Made by a program: the position numbers and the translations under genes. Of a DNA stretch of 64,000 nt, positions 1-9,880 are shown one piece after another. The notes below the pieces were generated by a model that saw only the letters and a program-made list of their open reading frames with translations, was not told the DNA's origin and made no database searches. Source of the DNA: Streptomyces sp. P3. Its GTDB lineage: Bacteria; Actinomycetota; Actinomycetes; Streptomycetales; Streptomycetaceae. Every line of letters starts with the position of its first letter. Position 1 is the first letter of the stretch. The stretch is from positions 9,503,501-9,567,500 of the forward strand of contig JAFEKX020000001.1 of assembly GCA_016893485.2 (NCBI GenBank). Reading direction: 5' to 3'.

Positions 1-1266
1 AGGTGAGCGCCGAACCGTCCGCGGCCAGGCCCTTGTAGTCGGCGATCTTCGTCCAGGGGCCGGTCGGTGAACCGGACTTGAGACGTAGATGCCCTCCAGA
101 GCGCTGTCCGGGTTGGTGTTGAGCTGCTCGGGGACTGGTCGATGGCGTAGTAGCGCGAGCCGTCGGCCGAGCGGGCGAAGGTGACGTTGCCGACGTCGTC
201 CGGGTCGGCGGGCAGATCGCCCAGGCCGCTCGTGATCCGGGTCCAGACGCCGTTCACCTTGGTGTAGAAGCCGTTGTAGTCGTCACCGCTGCGCCAGCCG
301 ACCGCGAGGACCACCTTGGAGGGGTCCTTCGGGTCGATCGCGATGTCGTTGGCGATGTTCTTGTACGCGGCTGAGTCGTCGTTCGCGAGTGAACCGCCCG
401 GCAGATAGGCCGGGTTGGGTGCGAACTCCAGCTTCCAGGCGCCGCTGAGCCTCTTGGTGGAGTGGCTCCACACGCCCTCGCTGGTCGCCGCCCACACCTT
501 GCCGCCGCCGAAGCGCAGTTCGTGGACGGTGGTGGATTCCAGTTCGTCGCCGCCGACCCGGCTGCGGGAGGAGAACGTGCCGTGCCGGGGTCGGACAGGA
601 CGTAGACGCCGCTGCCGAGATAGGCGTCCGCGTTGGTCGTCGCCTCGCCGGTGCCCAGCCACAGCCGTCCGGCGCCGTCCAGCGCGAGCGCGCCGGTGGA
701 CTGCGAGGGAAGCTTGTCGCTGATGGGCTGCCAACGGCCGCCCCCGGTCCGGGAACGCCACACTCCGCCGCCCGCGCTGCCCGCGTAGACGTAGCCGTCG
801 TCGTCGGCGGCCATCGCGGCCATCCGGCCGGTCACATTGCCCGAGCCGCCGCTGGAGTTGGAGTCGTAGTCGCGGTAGCGCGGGTCGTCGGAGTTGTACG
901 GCAGGTTCGTGATGTTGCGCCAACTGCCGCCGGTGGTGGGCAGGTTGGTCAGGCTCGTCCAGGCGGCGCCGTACGCGCCCGGTGCGACGATGCCGGGCGA
1001 GGTGCGGGCCTCGGCGTACTGGTCCGCACCCTCGGCTATCTCGTCGGCCTCGTTGCCGTCGTCACCGCCGTCGTCGTCGGCCTTGGCTTTCGGGCTGATC
1101 GCGCCCACCGACTGCTCTCGTTCGGCGGCCAGTTGAGCAAGTGCGCGGACCCCGAAGGGGTGCCGCCCGAGCCGGGCGCGGCGCCGGCGGGTATCGCCAC
1201 GAGTGCGGCGGATGCGGTGATCGCGCAGATCGTGAACCAACGTCTCTTGCGGGTCGGTACTGACAC
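1..1266 (-). CDS. BNR/sortilin-type repeat secreted protein, frameshifted, 3' end beyond window
   Basis: Reading leftward from a GTG at 1266 with a GGGAGGACCT ribosome site, the product opens with a Sec signal (VSVPTRKRRWF, then a hydrophobic stretch ending PAGAA). It continues with an acidic DDDGGDDGNEADE linker. Beta-propeller repeats follow, with the Asp-box style GGVWRSRTGGGRW and EGVWSHSTKRLSG and the segment DPKDPSKVVLAVGWRSGDDYNGFY. This is the WD40/YVTN/BNR-like 'glycosyl hydrolase' class of large secreted Streptomyces proteins; no catalytic role can be read from it. The frame changes near 1150 (a C4/G4 run), near 580, near 130 and near 80, so no single frame spans the gene. All segments join in order, which favours sequencing indels. 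The C-terminus lies outside the window. Confidence 0.65.
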
Positions 1267-1418
1267 CAGGTCCTCCCCGAGCGGGCACGGATACAGCCGT
1301 CGGGGACGACCCGACCACTGGAGACAGGAGATGTCCGGCATTTGGACAGTCCTTGACCAGAACCTGTCACCAGACATGGCTGGAAGCCGACCGGCTCGTC
1401 CCGCCCCGGGGCCCTGGA

Positions 1419-2683
1419 TCAGGGCGCCGCGGTCCGTGCGCGGGCGACGACCGGCAGCACACCGGCGAGGACCAGTGCGACGCCGCCGGAGAGCAGCAGC
1501 GGAACGTGGCCGTCGGCGCCCCAGGCGAGCCCGGCCCACACCCCGGCGAGCAGCACTGCGGCACCGGTGGCGCCCTGGAAAAGGCCCTGTGCGGTGCCTT
1601 GTTGGTGGTCGGGGACGAGCGTGGAGATCCAGGCCTTGCCGACGCCGTCGGTACAGGCCGCGAAACCGCCGTAGAGCGGCAGCACCACGAACACCGACCA
1701 GGGGCTGTGGATCAGGCCAAGGCCCAGGTAGCCGATCGCGAAGAAGAGCAGGCCGACGGCGAAGACCAGCGAACGCGGCAGCCGGTCGGAGAGCGCCCCG
1801 GCGGGGTAGGACAGGGCGGCGTAGACGAGGTTGTAGACCGCGTAGACGCCCACCACCCCGGCCGTGGAGAGGCCCAGGTCGTGGGCGCGCAACAACAGCA
1901 GCGCGTCGGGGAAGTTGACCAGGTTGAAGGCAAGCAGGATCGCCAGTACACGCCAGTACGGGCGCGGCAGGGATCGCCATGGCGTCCGGACGGCCTTCCC
2001 CGCTGTGCCGTCGGCATTCTCGGGTGAGCCGGAGCGGGGGCCGTCGGCCGACCTGCGGGGGCGTCGGCCTGCTTGTGGGAGCGGGGGTCGCGGACGGCGG
2101 CGACCAGCGCGACCGACGCGACGGCGGGGATCACGGCGATCCAGAACAACGGGCGCAGCCGATGGTCGAGCGCCTCGTACAGGACCAGCCCCACCAGCGG
2201 GCCGACCACCGCGCCGGCGGTGTCGGCGGCCCGGTGCAGACCGAACACCCTGCCACGCTGCCCCTTCGGCACGCCCTCGACGAGCAGGGCGTCGCGAGGC
2301 GCACCGCGCATGCCCTTGCCGAGCCGGTCGGTGACACGGGCCAGAAGCACCAGCGGCCAGACGGTCGCCAGCGCGATCAGCAGCTTGCCCACCGCGGCCA
2401 GCCCGTATCCCGCAGCGATCAGGGGCCGCCGGTCGAACCGGTCCGCGAGGCGCCCGGCGGCCACCTTGGTGATCGACGCAGCGCCCTCGGCCGCGCCCTC
2501 GATCGCCCCGACCGCGGCGGGCGGGGCGCCCAGCACCACGGTCAGGAAGATCGGCAGGATCGGATAGAGGAGTTCGCTGGCCGCGTCCTGCAGGAAGGAG
2601 ACCCCGGACAGCACCTTGACGTTGCGGGTCAGCCACGCGGGGCGGGGTCCGGTCGGTCGCGGGGTGCTGCTGGGATCGGCCAC
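1419..2683 (-). CDS. MFS transporter (drug-efflux type), one frameshift
   Basis: This is an integral membrane transporter of the major facilitator superfamily. The N-terminal half starts at GTG 2683 behind CTGGAG. It holds about six membrane segments and the loop signatures GRLADRFDRRPL and DRLGKGMRGAPRDALL, the second typical of the MJ1317-like efflux subfamily. The C-terminal half is in another frame, with NLVYAALSYPAGALSDRLPRSLVF and a last segment LLSGGVALVLAGVLPVV. The frames switch in the central cytoplasmic loop around 2020-2075, a stretch full of G runs, so the full-length product would have about 12 segments and 420 residues. The substrate cannot be told from the sequence. Confidence 0.75.
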
Positions 2684-3180
2684 GGGTAAAGGATCTCCAG
2701 GGAGCGGGCGAGCGCCGCGGTGACGTCGGTCGCGGTGACGTTGGCCAGGGCGGCGGCTTTCGCGCCGACCGGGACCGCCACGGTAACGGACACCGACGCG
2801 ATCCCAGCCCCGAACTCCTCGAAGCTCGCCGCCCGCTGCCGACCAAGGCCGTCGCGGGCCGTCGGCACCTTCGCCGACATCCACGTCTGAAGACCTTGTA
2901 CGGCACAGCCCCGAAGGCCTTCGGTGACGACGCCTTCCACGACGTCCTCCACGAGGCCCTGCACCGGCAGCCGGGCGAGGCTCTCGAGTACACAGACCGG
3001 ACGGCCCTCATCCTCGGCCACCTCGCCGAACACCTTCCGGGAAGGAGTGTGCACCGGCCGGATGGCGCCAGTGGATGTGCCCGGTGGTGTGGCGGGTGTT
3101 GCGAGCCGAGTGTTGTCTGGTGGGTGGCACACCGCGGTGTGCTGACAGTACGGCTGACGAGTTTCCTGGAGGAGCACACC
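2684..3180. other. intergenic stretch, possible decayed coding DNA
   Basis: About 500 bases separate the MFS gene from the SDR gene. Both strands stay open for long distances, and a minus-strand segment (about 2690-2880) has a weak resemblance to the effector-domain end of IclR-type regulators, but no start, HTH or stop supports a gene. The last 30 bases hold the ribosome site of the SDR gene. Confidence 0.3.
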
Positions 3181-4005
3181 ATGACGCAGAAGATCTGGTT
3201 CATCACCGGTGCCTCACGCGGCTTCGGCAGGGAGTGGGCCATCGCCGCCCTCGAACGCGGTGACTCCGTGGCCGCGACCGCGCGCGACCTGTCCTCGCTG
3301 GACGACCTTCGACAGAAGCACGGAGAACGGCTGCTGCCCCTGCGCCTCGACGTGACCGACCGGGAAGCCGACTTCGCCGCCGTAGAGCAGGCGCACGAGC
3401 GGTTCGGGCGCCTGGACGTGGTGGTCAACAACGCCGGCTACGGCCACTTCGGGCTGGTCGAGGAACTCACCGAGTCCGAAGCGCGCGCGCAACTGGAGAC
3501 CAACCTGTTCGGCGCCCTGTGGATCACGCAGGCTGCGTTGCCCTTCCTGCGCGAGCAGGGCAGCGGCCACATCCTCCAGGTCTCCTCCATCGGAGGCATC
3601 AGCGCCTTCCCGCTGGTGGGGATCTACCACGCCTCGAAGTGGGCGCTCGAAGGCATGAGCCAGGCGCTGGCCCAGGAAGTGGCGCCGTTCGGCATCAAGG
3701 TCACACTCATCGAGCCCGGTGGATTCGCCACCGACTGGGCGGGCTCCTCGTCGAGCACCTCCGAACCGTTGCCCGCGTACGCCGACTTCCACAAGGAGGT
3801 GCAGGAGCAGCGCCGCAAGCGCATCGGCACGCCGGGCGATCCGACCGCCTCCGCCGCCGCCGTGCTGAAGATCGTCGACGCCGAGGAGCCTCCGCTGCGC
3901 TGCTTCCTCGGCTCGGCGCCGTTGGGCATCGCCAAGGCCGATTACGAGCAGCGTCTCGCGGTGTGGGAGGAGTGGCAGCCGGTCGCTGAGCTGGCGCAGG
4001 GCTGA
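3181..4005 (+). CDS. SDR family NAD(P)-dependent oxidoreductase
   Basis: A 274-residue classical short-chain dehydrogenase, cytoplasmic. It has the cofactor motif TGASRGFG (residues about 9-16), then LDVTD, the NNAG motif, the catalytic Ser in QVSSIGG, and the YHASK Tyr-Lys pair followed by EPGGFATDW. The start at ATG 3181 is preceded by GGAGGAGC at a good distance. Its closest relative in the window is the SDR at 54997, which shares TWFITG, FGREW, AALERGD, VNNAG, GHFG and YHASKWALEG. That second gene lies next to a LysR regulator, whereas this one has none. A terminator hairpin follows the stop. The substrate is unknown. Confidence 0.9.
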   Translation: MTQKIWFITGASRGFGREWAIAALERGDSVAATARDLSSLDDLRQKHGERLLPLRLDVTDREADFAAVEQAHERFGRLDVVVNNAGYGHFGLVEELTESEARAQLETNLFGALWITQAALPFLREQGSGHILQVSSIGGISAFPLVGIYHASKWALEGMSQALAQEVAPFGIKVTLIEPGGFATDWAGSSSSTSEPLPAYADFHKEVQEQRRKRIGTPGDPTASAAAVLKIVDAEEPPLRCFLGSAPLGIAKADYEQRLAVWEEWQPVAELAQG

Positions 4006-4067
4006 GCTCGGCCGGGGACCGGGCGAACGGACTGGAGGCCGCGCGCCCATACACGTCCGTACGTGAC

Positions 4068-4106
4068 GAAGGGGCCGACCGGAGCGAATCCGGCCGGCCC
4101 TCTTCC
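4068..4106 (+). terminator. rho-independent-type hairpin after the SDR gene
   Basis: GGGCCG and ACCGGA pair with TCCGG and CCGGCCC across a GCGAA loop. The stem is followed by CTCTTCC rather than a long T run, as is usual in Streptomyces. It separates the SDR gene from the LRR gene downstream. Confidence 0.6.
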
Positions 4107-4325
4107 GACCACGCCGACAGGGCCGTTCAGATCGCGTTGAGATCAGGCAAGACGATCTCCGAGGTGACCTTCTGCATCGAGTTCACGTCCAGGTCTGAGA
4201 CCTCGGCATCCAACGCCACTTCTGTGGGAGCCGGTATCGGCGTGCTGCCTGCCCTGGCGGCCGGACGACCGGCCTGGGGATTCAGCGTTGAGGGGGTGTC
4301 AGAGGCGGATTGTAGGGTCCCGCGC

Positions 4326-6194
4326 ATGACTTCGATCACCGGCGGCGGAAGCCCGGACGAACGCGTGACGACCTACGCCGCCATGCTCACGAAGGCGAAG
4401 CAGGCTCAGGCCCGCAAGGCGGTGCGGGAGTTGGTGCAGGTCACCGACGACGGCGCCGCGTTGCGGCTGGCGGCGCGTTTCGCGCCGGTCGCGGACCTCG
4501 CCGTGGAGACGCTGTTGCGGCTGTGGCCGTCGGCCGGCGATCCGGACGGCTTCGCCGCGGCCCTCCTGGCGCCGGCCTTCCGTCACGAGGGCCGTACGGA
4601 GCTGACCTTGAAGCGCGTGACCTCGCTGTCGGGCCTGCGGCACCTGACCATGTTGCGCGCGCTGACGGTGGATCGCTGCAAGGAGATGACCGACCTCGCG
4701 GAACTCGGCGCGCTCACCGGGTTGCGTCACCTCGACTTGAACGGCTGTGCGGGAGTCGAGGACCTCAGCCCGCTCAGCGGTCTCACCCAGCTCACCTGGC
4801 TGAGCCTGCACCGCTGCCGTCCGGTGTCCGACGTCAAGCCACTGCTGTCCCTGAGCCGCCTGCGCCACCTCGACCTGAGCATGACCCGGGTCACCTCGGT
4901 GTCCGAGTTCGCTGCCGCGTTCCCCCTTCTTGAGCACCTGAACCTGCGCGGCTGTCGGTCCTTCGGATCTCCGGCGCAGTTGTCCGGCCTCACCCGCCTC
5001 ACGCACCTGGATCTTGGCTGGACGGCCGTCCGTGACCTGACCGGCCTGACGAACGTGCCCGCGCTGGCCGTTCTACGCCTCGTCAGCTGCAAGCAGCTTC
5101 GTGACCTGACCGGCATCGCCGCGGCAGCGAACCTCTCCGAACTGGTCATCGAGGATTGCCCCCGTCTCCAGTCCGTCCGCGGTTTCGGCCACCACCCCCG
5201 TCTGACGACGCTGGAGATCATGGGCTGTCCGGACCTCTCCGACCTGCTCGGACTCTCCGCGCTGACCCATGTGACGGAGTTGCGGATCGCGGGCAGCGAA
5301 CGGCTGGTCTCCCTCGCGGGAGTCGGGACTCTGCCCTCCCTGGAGAAGATCACCTTAGAGAACTGCCCCGCGCTCGCGGACTTCGCGTCCCTGGCCGACC
5401 TCACCACCCCGTTCCGGCTTCACCTGGACGGGCTGAACCTGATCCGGGACCTCACCCCGTTCGCGTCCCTCCGCGGCCTCCGTGCACTCAGCCTCGACAA
5501 GTGCCACGGCTTGCTGGAGCTCACCGGCCTCGACTCCCATCACGCGCTGGAGGAACTGTCCGTCAGCCATACCGACAGCCTGCGCGGCCCTGGAGACCTG
5601 GGCCGTCTGCCGGCTCTGCGGGAACTGGAGTTCAACGGTCTTCCCTCGCTCACCGACCTCGGCCGCCTCGACGGCCTGACCGCGCTCACCAAGGTCGGTG
5701 TGCGGGACTGCCGTGCGCTCACGGACATCAGAGGGCTGGCCGGGACCCCGGTCGCCGACCTGACCCTCGAGAGGGTCACGAGGCTCGACTCCCTCCACAT
5801 CCTGGAAGCCTGTCCCGAACTGCGCGTACTGAGCGTGGAACAGGCCCCGCAGCTGATCGACCTCCCCGCTCTTCCCTCCCTGACCCGGCTCTACCTCTCC
5901 CGCCTGCCCTGGAGGGACCTCTCGCCCCTGGCCGGCCTCAAATCGCTCCAGTCCCTGCGCATGGGTTACCTGGACGAAGTGACGGACATCGGTGCGCTGG
6001 CCGGCCTGCCCGACCTCTCCGAACTCCTCTTCGGCGGACACCATTCCCTCACCGAGCTCGGCCCCCTGCTCGAAATGAAGTCGTTGCGACGGCTCAACAA
6101 GTCACTGCAGATGAACGGACAGATACTGCAAGGCAGACGCGATCCCGTCCTGACCGAACTCGCGGCACGCGGGGTCGCGATCGACCAGCGCTAA
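4326..6194 (+). CDS. leucine-rich repeat protein
   Basis: About 622 residues with no signal peptide or membrane segment, so probably cytoplasmic. A short helical N-terminus (AKQAQARKAVRELVQ, then a region to about residue 95) is followed by some 20 leucine-rich repeats of 21-24 residues up to the C-terminus. They follow a pattern such as LTGLRHLDLNGCAGVEDLSPL. Many repeats carry Cys at the position just after the beta strand (DRCKEM, NGCAGV, LHRC, RGCRS, VSCKQ, EDCPR, MGCPD, ENCPA, DKCHG, RDCRA), a Cys ladder on one face. I chose ATG 4326; ATG 4383 is an alternative. LRR solenoids bind proteins. No partner gene is evident, and the gene stands alone between a terminator and a gap. Confidence 0.85.
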   Translation: MTSITGGGSPDERVTTYAAMLTKAKQAQARKAVRELVQVTDDGAALRLAARFAPVADLAVETLLRLWPSAGDPDGFAAALLAPAFRHEGRTELTLKRVTSLSGLRHLTMLRALTVDRCKEMTDLAELGALTGLRHLDLNGCAGVEDLSPLSGLTQLTWLSLHRCRPVSDVKPLLSLSRLRHLDLSMTRVTSVSEFAAAFPLLEHLNLRGCRSFGSPAQLSGLTRLTHLDLGWTAVRDLTGLTNVPALAVLRLVSCKQLRDLTGIAAAANLSELVIEDCPRLQSVRGFGHHPRLTTLEIMGCPDLSDLLGLSALTHVTELRIAGSERLVSLAGVGTLPSLEKITLENCPALADFASLADLTTPFRLHLDGLNLIRDLTPFASLRGLRALSLDKCHGLLELTGLDSHHALEELSVSHTDSLRGPGDLGRLPALRELEFNGLPSLTDLGRLDGLTALTKVGVRDCRALTDIRGLAGTPVADLTLERVTRLDSLHILEACPELRVLSVEQAPQLIDLPALPSLTRLYLSRLPWRDLSPLAGLKSLQSLRMGYLDEVTDIGALAGLPDLSELLFGGHHSLTELGPLLEMKSLRRLNKSLQMNGQILQGRRDPVLTELAARGVAIDQR

Positions 6195-6547
6195 CGGGGA
6201 GTGGAGGAGCTTCGCCTTGGTGAGCGAGCCGACGAGAGCCCGTGCGGTGAGAGAAGCACACGGATGCGAACGCATGGGATGCGCGGTATCACGGACACCG
6301 GGTCGCGGGGCCATCCACACCTGCGGCACCCGCTCGACCTGCTCACCCCGACCACGCGGCCGTGCCCGGCCCGCCCATCGCCGACGGACTCCGCACGCTG
6401 GTGGAGCAGACCCGCAGGCGGGCCGGCCAGCGGAGTTCCCTGATCGGTGGGTGAATTCCCTGCGGTCCCTGAGGTGTTGGCAGCGGTCGCCCAAAAAATT
6501 CCGCGCCGAAGTGCATCCGTTCCGGAGGCCCGGCCGGAAGGGACCGC
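6195..6547. other. intergenic region
   Basis: About 350 bases with no convincing gene; the open frames here are short shadows. It holds the upstream region of the DUF6415 gene, whose GAAGGGA ribosome site lies at about 6536. Confidence 0.5.
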
Positions 6548-6931
6548 ATGGCCCCAACTGGCATGCCCGTTCTGCTCGATGAGGAGCATGATCCGGCAGA
6601 CGTCGAGACGATGCGTGTGACCTCGCGGCTTGTGCTGGGACTCGCCCGGCCGCCGTCCACCGGCGAGCTCGCTCTTCTTGTGGCTCAACTGCGCGGCCAT
6701 CTGCGGGTGATGGTCCCCGAAGTCGAGACCATCGCCGCACGCCAGTTGCAGAGCAGTGATCTCGCTGCCTGCCTGGCGCTCGCCTGCGCGCGGGAGGCGA
6801 GGCGCAAGCTGACGATTCCCGAGCGGACCTCGCCCGCCGGGCAACTCGCCCTCGCCCTGAGGCTCGCCCGCATCCTGGACGCCCTGTGCAACCACCACGA
6901 CGCCCTCGACCCGGACGCCGGAAAACGGTGA
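6548..6931 (+). CDS. DUF6415 family protein
   Basis: A 127-residue soluble, largely helical protein. Its layout matches the Streptomyces DUF6415 family ('natural product biosynthesis protein'): LAQLRGHLRVMVPEVE at about residue 40, a CLALACAREARRKL helix, then LALALRLARILDALCNHHDAL near the C-terminus. The family is short and of unknown biochemistry; the label comes from where members were first noticed. The ATG at 6548 has a GAAGGGA ribosome site. No biosynthetic cluster surrounds it here, so its role cannot be inferred from context. Confidence 0.8.
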   Translation: MAPTGMPVLLDEEHDPADVETMRVTSRLVLGLARPPSTGELALLVAQLRGHLRVMVPEVETIAARQLQSSDLAACLALACAREARRKLTIPERTSPAGQLALALRLARILDALCNHHDALDPDAGKR

Positions 6932-7067
6932 ACCAGACGTTGGCGTAACAGACATGGGGCGGATGTACATGCCGCAGCGTCGGACGCCGGAGACGGGCGT
7001 CGGGGGAGCCCCATAACCAGGCGCGGACCGCGCAGAGTCAGTCCACGCCTCCAGAACCCTTGACCAT

Positions 7068-7083
7068 ATTGGTCCAGGCCAAT
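7068..7083 (+). promoter_or_regulatory. DasR-like (dre) palindrome upstream of the GH64 gene
   Basis: ATTGGTCCAGGCCAAT is an inverted repeat matching 12 of 16 positions of the published Streptomyces DasR-responsive element (ACTGGTCTAGACCAGT). The same TGGTCCAGACC core appears in chitinase promoters. It sits about 88 bases before the start codon, where a repressor could block the promoter. Confidence 0.5.
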
Positions 7084-7170
7084 AACGTCCTCCCCGCACA
7101 GAACCCCACACGACCCAACACCCCACAACCGTCGCAGCCCTGACGGACGGTCAAGTCCCTGGGAGGACCT

Positions 7171-8817
7171 GTGGTTTCCCGACGCTCCCTGCTGACCGCA
7201 GCCGGTGCCGCCACCGCCGCGGCCGTGCTCAGCCCCTTCTCACCCGCCGCCGCGGCGGCCGCGGTCTCCTCTCCCGTGAAACTGGCCAACAACTCCGGCC
7301 ACGACAACGTCTACGCCTACATCTCCGGCTCCGACAGCAGCGGCTGGCCCGTCTTCGTCTCGGCGAACGGCGCCCTGAACAGGCTGCCCAACCCGTCGTC
7401 CCCGGTGACCCCGATCGCCGACTACTCCATCCCGCTCGGCGCCTCCGGTTCGGCGGGGACCACGGTCAACCTGAACGACTACGTCATAGGCGGCCGGGTC
7501 TGGTTCTCGGTCGGCCAGAAGCTCCAGTTCTTCGTCAACCCGGGCACCGTACCCGGCCTGGTGCAGCCCGCCCTGGTCAGCTCCGACCCCAACTGGGCCA
7601 CCAACTGGACGTTCTGCGAGTTCACCTTCAACAGCGCCAACCTCTACGCCAACATCTCCTACGTCGACATGGTCGCGCTGCCGGTCTCGATGGCCAGCAC
7701 CGGCAGCGGGGGCAGCCAGTCGGTCAGCCCGCTGCCCTCAGGAGCCCTCGCCTCCATCGCCTCCGGCCTCCAGGCCCAGCACGCCTCCGACGGAGCACCC
7801 TGGGACAGGCTGGTGGTCACCGACTCCTCGGGTGCCGTCCTGCGTGTCATGGCTCCCTCGCACTCGCCGGTCGACTTCGGCGGCTACTGGGACGACTACC
7901 TCAACCGGGTCTGGAGCCACTACGCCTCCACCGCGCTGACCGTCAACGGACAGGGCAGCATCGGCTCCTACACCGGAACCGTCTCCGGCGGCGCCATCGT
8001 CTTCTCCGGCCTCAACACCAACGGCGTGCCGTTCACCAAGCCGAGCGCGGTCGACATCTTCGGCTGCGCGTCCGGCCCCCTCTACAACTCCGGGTCGGAC
8101 GCCCGCGGCGCGATCGCCGCACGGCTGGCCGCCGCGCTCAACCGAAGCTCACTGCTGGTCTCCGGCGGGAACAACCAGCCGGACGGCGTGACACCGTCCC
8201 AGTACTACCAGGACGCGATCACCAACCACTACGCACGTCTGGTCCACCAGTACGCCAGCATCGGCTATGCCTTCCCCTACGACGACGTCGGCGCCACCGG
8301 CTCGGCCCCCGTGGACGGGCACATCCAGGACGGTGCGCCCACCTCGTGGACCATCACCCTCGGAGCCGGTTCCGGCAGCGGACCGGGAGGTCCGGGCCCG
8401 GGCACCGTCAGCGCGTACGGCACCATTCAGGCCGAGTCCTACTCGGCGCAGAACGGGACCACCACCGAGAACTGCTCCGACACCGGCGGTGGCAGCGACG
8501 TGGGGTACATCTCGAACGGCGACTGGCTCAAGTTCTCGTCCGTGGACTTCGGTTCGGCTTCTCCGGGCCAGTTCAAGGCCCGGCTGGCGTCGGGCGCGGC
8601 CTCCGGGGTCAGCGGCGCCATCCAGGTACGTCTGGACAGCACCGGCGGCACGAAGATCGCCGAGATCGACTTCGGCAACAACGGCGGCTGGCAGAACTGG
8701 CAGACGGTTCCCGCGAACCTCGTCGCCTCCGCCACCGGCGTCCACGACGTCTACCTGGTCTTCGCGGGCAGCACCTCCGACTTCACCAACATCAACTGGT
8801 TCACCTTCACCAGCTGA
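7171..8817 (+). CDS. secreted GH64 beta-1,3-glucanase with CBM6
   Basis: A 548-residue secreted enzyme predicted to cut beta-1,3-glucan (laminarin, fungal cell wall) to laminaripentaose. GTG 7171 follows GGGAGGACCT. The N-terminus SRRSLLTAAGAATAAA is a Tat-type signal. Residues about 35-395 are the GH64 domain. Within it, FCEFTF and SYVDMV place Glu and Asp exactly 16 residues apart, the spacing of the catalytic pair Glu154/Asp170 known from the Streptomyces matensis enzyme. A GSGSGPGGPGPG linker leads to a C-terminal CBM6 (IQAESYSAQNG, GDWLKFSSVDFG, WQNWQTV, INWFTF). The gene is intact and stands alone. The DasR-like site upstream suggests control by amino-sugar signals. Confidence 0.93.
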   Translation: MVSRRSLLTAAGAATAAAVLSPFSPAAAAAAVSSPVKLANNSGHDNVYAYISGSDSSGWPVFVSANGALNRLPNPSSPVTPIADYSIPLGASGSAGTTVNLNDYVIGGRVWFSVGQKLQFFVNPGTVPGLVQPALVSSDPNWATNWTFCEFTFNSANLYANISYVDMVALPVSMASTGSGGSQSVSPLPSGALASIASGLQAQHASDGAPWDRLVVTDSSGAVLRVMAPSHSPVDFGGYWDDYLNRVWSHYASTALTVNGQGSIGSYTGTVSGGAIVFSGLNTNGVPFTKPSAVDIFGCASGPLYNSGSDARGAIAARLAAALNRSSLLVSGGNNQPDGVTPSQYYQDAITNHYARLVHQYASIGYAFPYDDVGATGSAPVDGHIQDGAPTSWTITLGAGSGSGPGGPGPGTVSAYGTIQAESYSAQNGTTTENCSDTGGGSDVGYISNGDWLKFSSVDFGSASPGQFKARLASGAASGVSGAIQVRLDSTGGTKIAEIDFGNNGGWQNWQTVPANLVASATGVHDVYLVFAGSTSDFTNINWFTFTS

Positions 8818-9012
8818 TCCCCGGCCTCCCCGCCAATCGCCCACGGGTGAACTCCCTGCGCGGCTGTGCAGTTCCACGGCCGGCGGCCTGGCGGTGAACA
8901 CGGAGGAGTAGGTGCCGACCACGAGGCCGACGAGGAGAGCGAGGGCGAAGTACGTCAGGATGTCGCCGGTGAGGACGGCCAGTGCGGTGGGGATGAACAG
9001 TTTCTTACGCAC
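8818..9012 (-). pseudogene. SecF-like C-terminal fragment
   Basis: On the minus strand, from a GTG at 9012, the sequence reads LFIPTALAVLTGDILTYFALA, then LLVGLVVGTYSSVFTARPP. This is the last transmembrane hairpin of SecF/SecD-type protein-export subunits, where FALALLVGLVVGTYSS is a signature. Only about 60 residues remain, and the frame runs on into the antisense of the GH64 gene with no stop of its own. It is therefore a broken fragment, not a working gene. The identification rests on this one segment. Confidence 0.4.
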
Positions 9013-9059
9013 ATCGGCGGCTCAGACGCGGCACCGTTCTACGGCCTCATGCCGCTGGA

Positions 9060-9345
9060 GCGATGTTCCGTACTGGTCGTGAAGCCGCGCGGAGAGCCGG
9101 GGACGTCCCGCGGCTTCGACGACGCAGGAGCCGGAGACCACGAAGGCGACCTCTTCCTCCACGCCATCGCGATGGGCTGCACCGACGTATGAGTCACCGC
9201 AGTTGCCGGTCCTCTTACCGGCCGCGTCCTGATTGGCAACAGCGACGGGTTTTGGGGCCCCAACGTCTCCTCCGCCACCGACTTCCTCGACTGGTACGAA
9301 CTCCGTGCCCATCCAGGTCGTCATCGTAGGGCCCCGACAATCTGA
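9060..9345 (+). pseudogene. SUKH (SMI1/KNR4)-like immunity-family remnant
   Basis: One frame reads GDLFLHAIAMGCTDV, stop, VTAVAGPLTGRVLIGNS, DGFWGPNV, DFLDWYELRA. The order matches the SUKH superfamily C-terminus: a Gly-Cys-Thr-Asp turn, a Trp-bearing strand, TGPLxGRV, and a closing FLDWYE helix. The in-frame TGA at 9190-9192 stands where the family usually has Trp, so a single TGG to TGA change explains it. No start or N-terminal half is visible. SUKH proteins often neutralise RHS/CDI toxins, and an RHS remnant follows about 400 bases later. Confidence 0.4.
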
Positions 9346-9729
9346 ATCTCCGTGGCCATTCCATGGAAAGTGCGCCAGAACCGCGGAACGGACAGCGCAA
9401 GCTGCGAAGTTGTCACAAAGCCATGGAGGCCCTGCCCTCACAGGTTCCCTGCGGGGGCGGTTGTCCCCAAGCGGCCCGGCGGTCGCCCCGATCTGCGGGC
9501 GGCCGCGTTCTCAGCGGCCTCACAGGACGGCATCCGCGATCTTGCCGAGCGGCTGGCCCGCACCGGGCTGCGGGCGCGGTACTTCGGCTCGATCGCCTGC
9601 CTGCCCCTCGCCACGGTCCGAGCCGACAACAGCACCGCCGCCACCGTCTACACCGCGGGCATCGGGACGGCTGTCTGCGGCGGCACCGCACCAGCCGGCC
9701 GGCCTTGTCCTGACCCGGACGGCACAGGG

Positions 9730-9880
9730 CAGTTCGAAGACGTCGTACCGCTACTTCGCCAACGGCGGCTTGGCCGAGGTGATCTCGCCGTTCGGACTGG
9801 TGACGTCGTACACGTACGACGGGCTGGGCCACGAAACACCCGCGAAGCAGGGTCCGACACCTTCCCGGCCGGCGTGATCC
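9730..9880 (+). pseudogene. RHS/YD-repeat fragment
   Basis: The frame reads SKTSYRYFANGGLAEVISPF and GLVTSYTYDGLGHE, which are two adjacent YD repeats of RHS-type proteins. About 50 residues remain, with no start, core domain or toxin tip. The 380 bases before it hold open frames but nothing recognisable. A second RHS remnant (the C-terminal core) lies at 16640. Confidence 0.5.

Noticed and set aside
1419..3431. A 670-codon minus-strand frame covering the MFS gene and beyond
   Set aside because: Only its C-terminal half matches a transporter; the rest is antisense to the SDR gene. The real N-terminal half is in another frame.
6548..6931. A biosynthetic gene cluster around the DUF6415 gene
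   Set aside because: No polyketide, NRPS, RiPP or terpene enzymes nearby; the family label alone is not evidence.
8149..9012. A 287-codon minus-strand frame opposite the GH64 gene
   Set aside because: Only the first 60 or so codons resemble SecF; the rest is the mirror of the GH64 gene.
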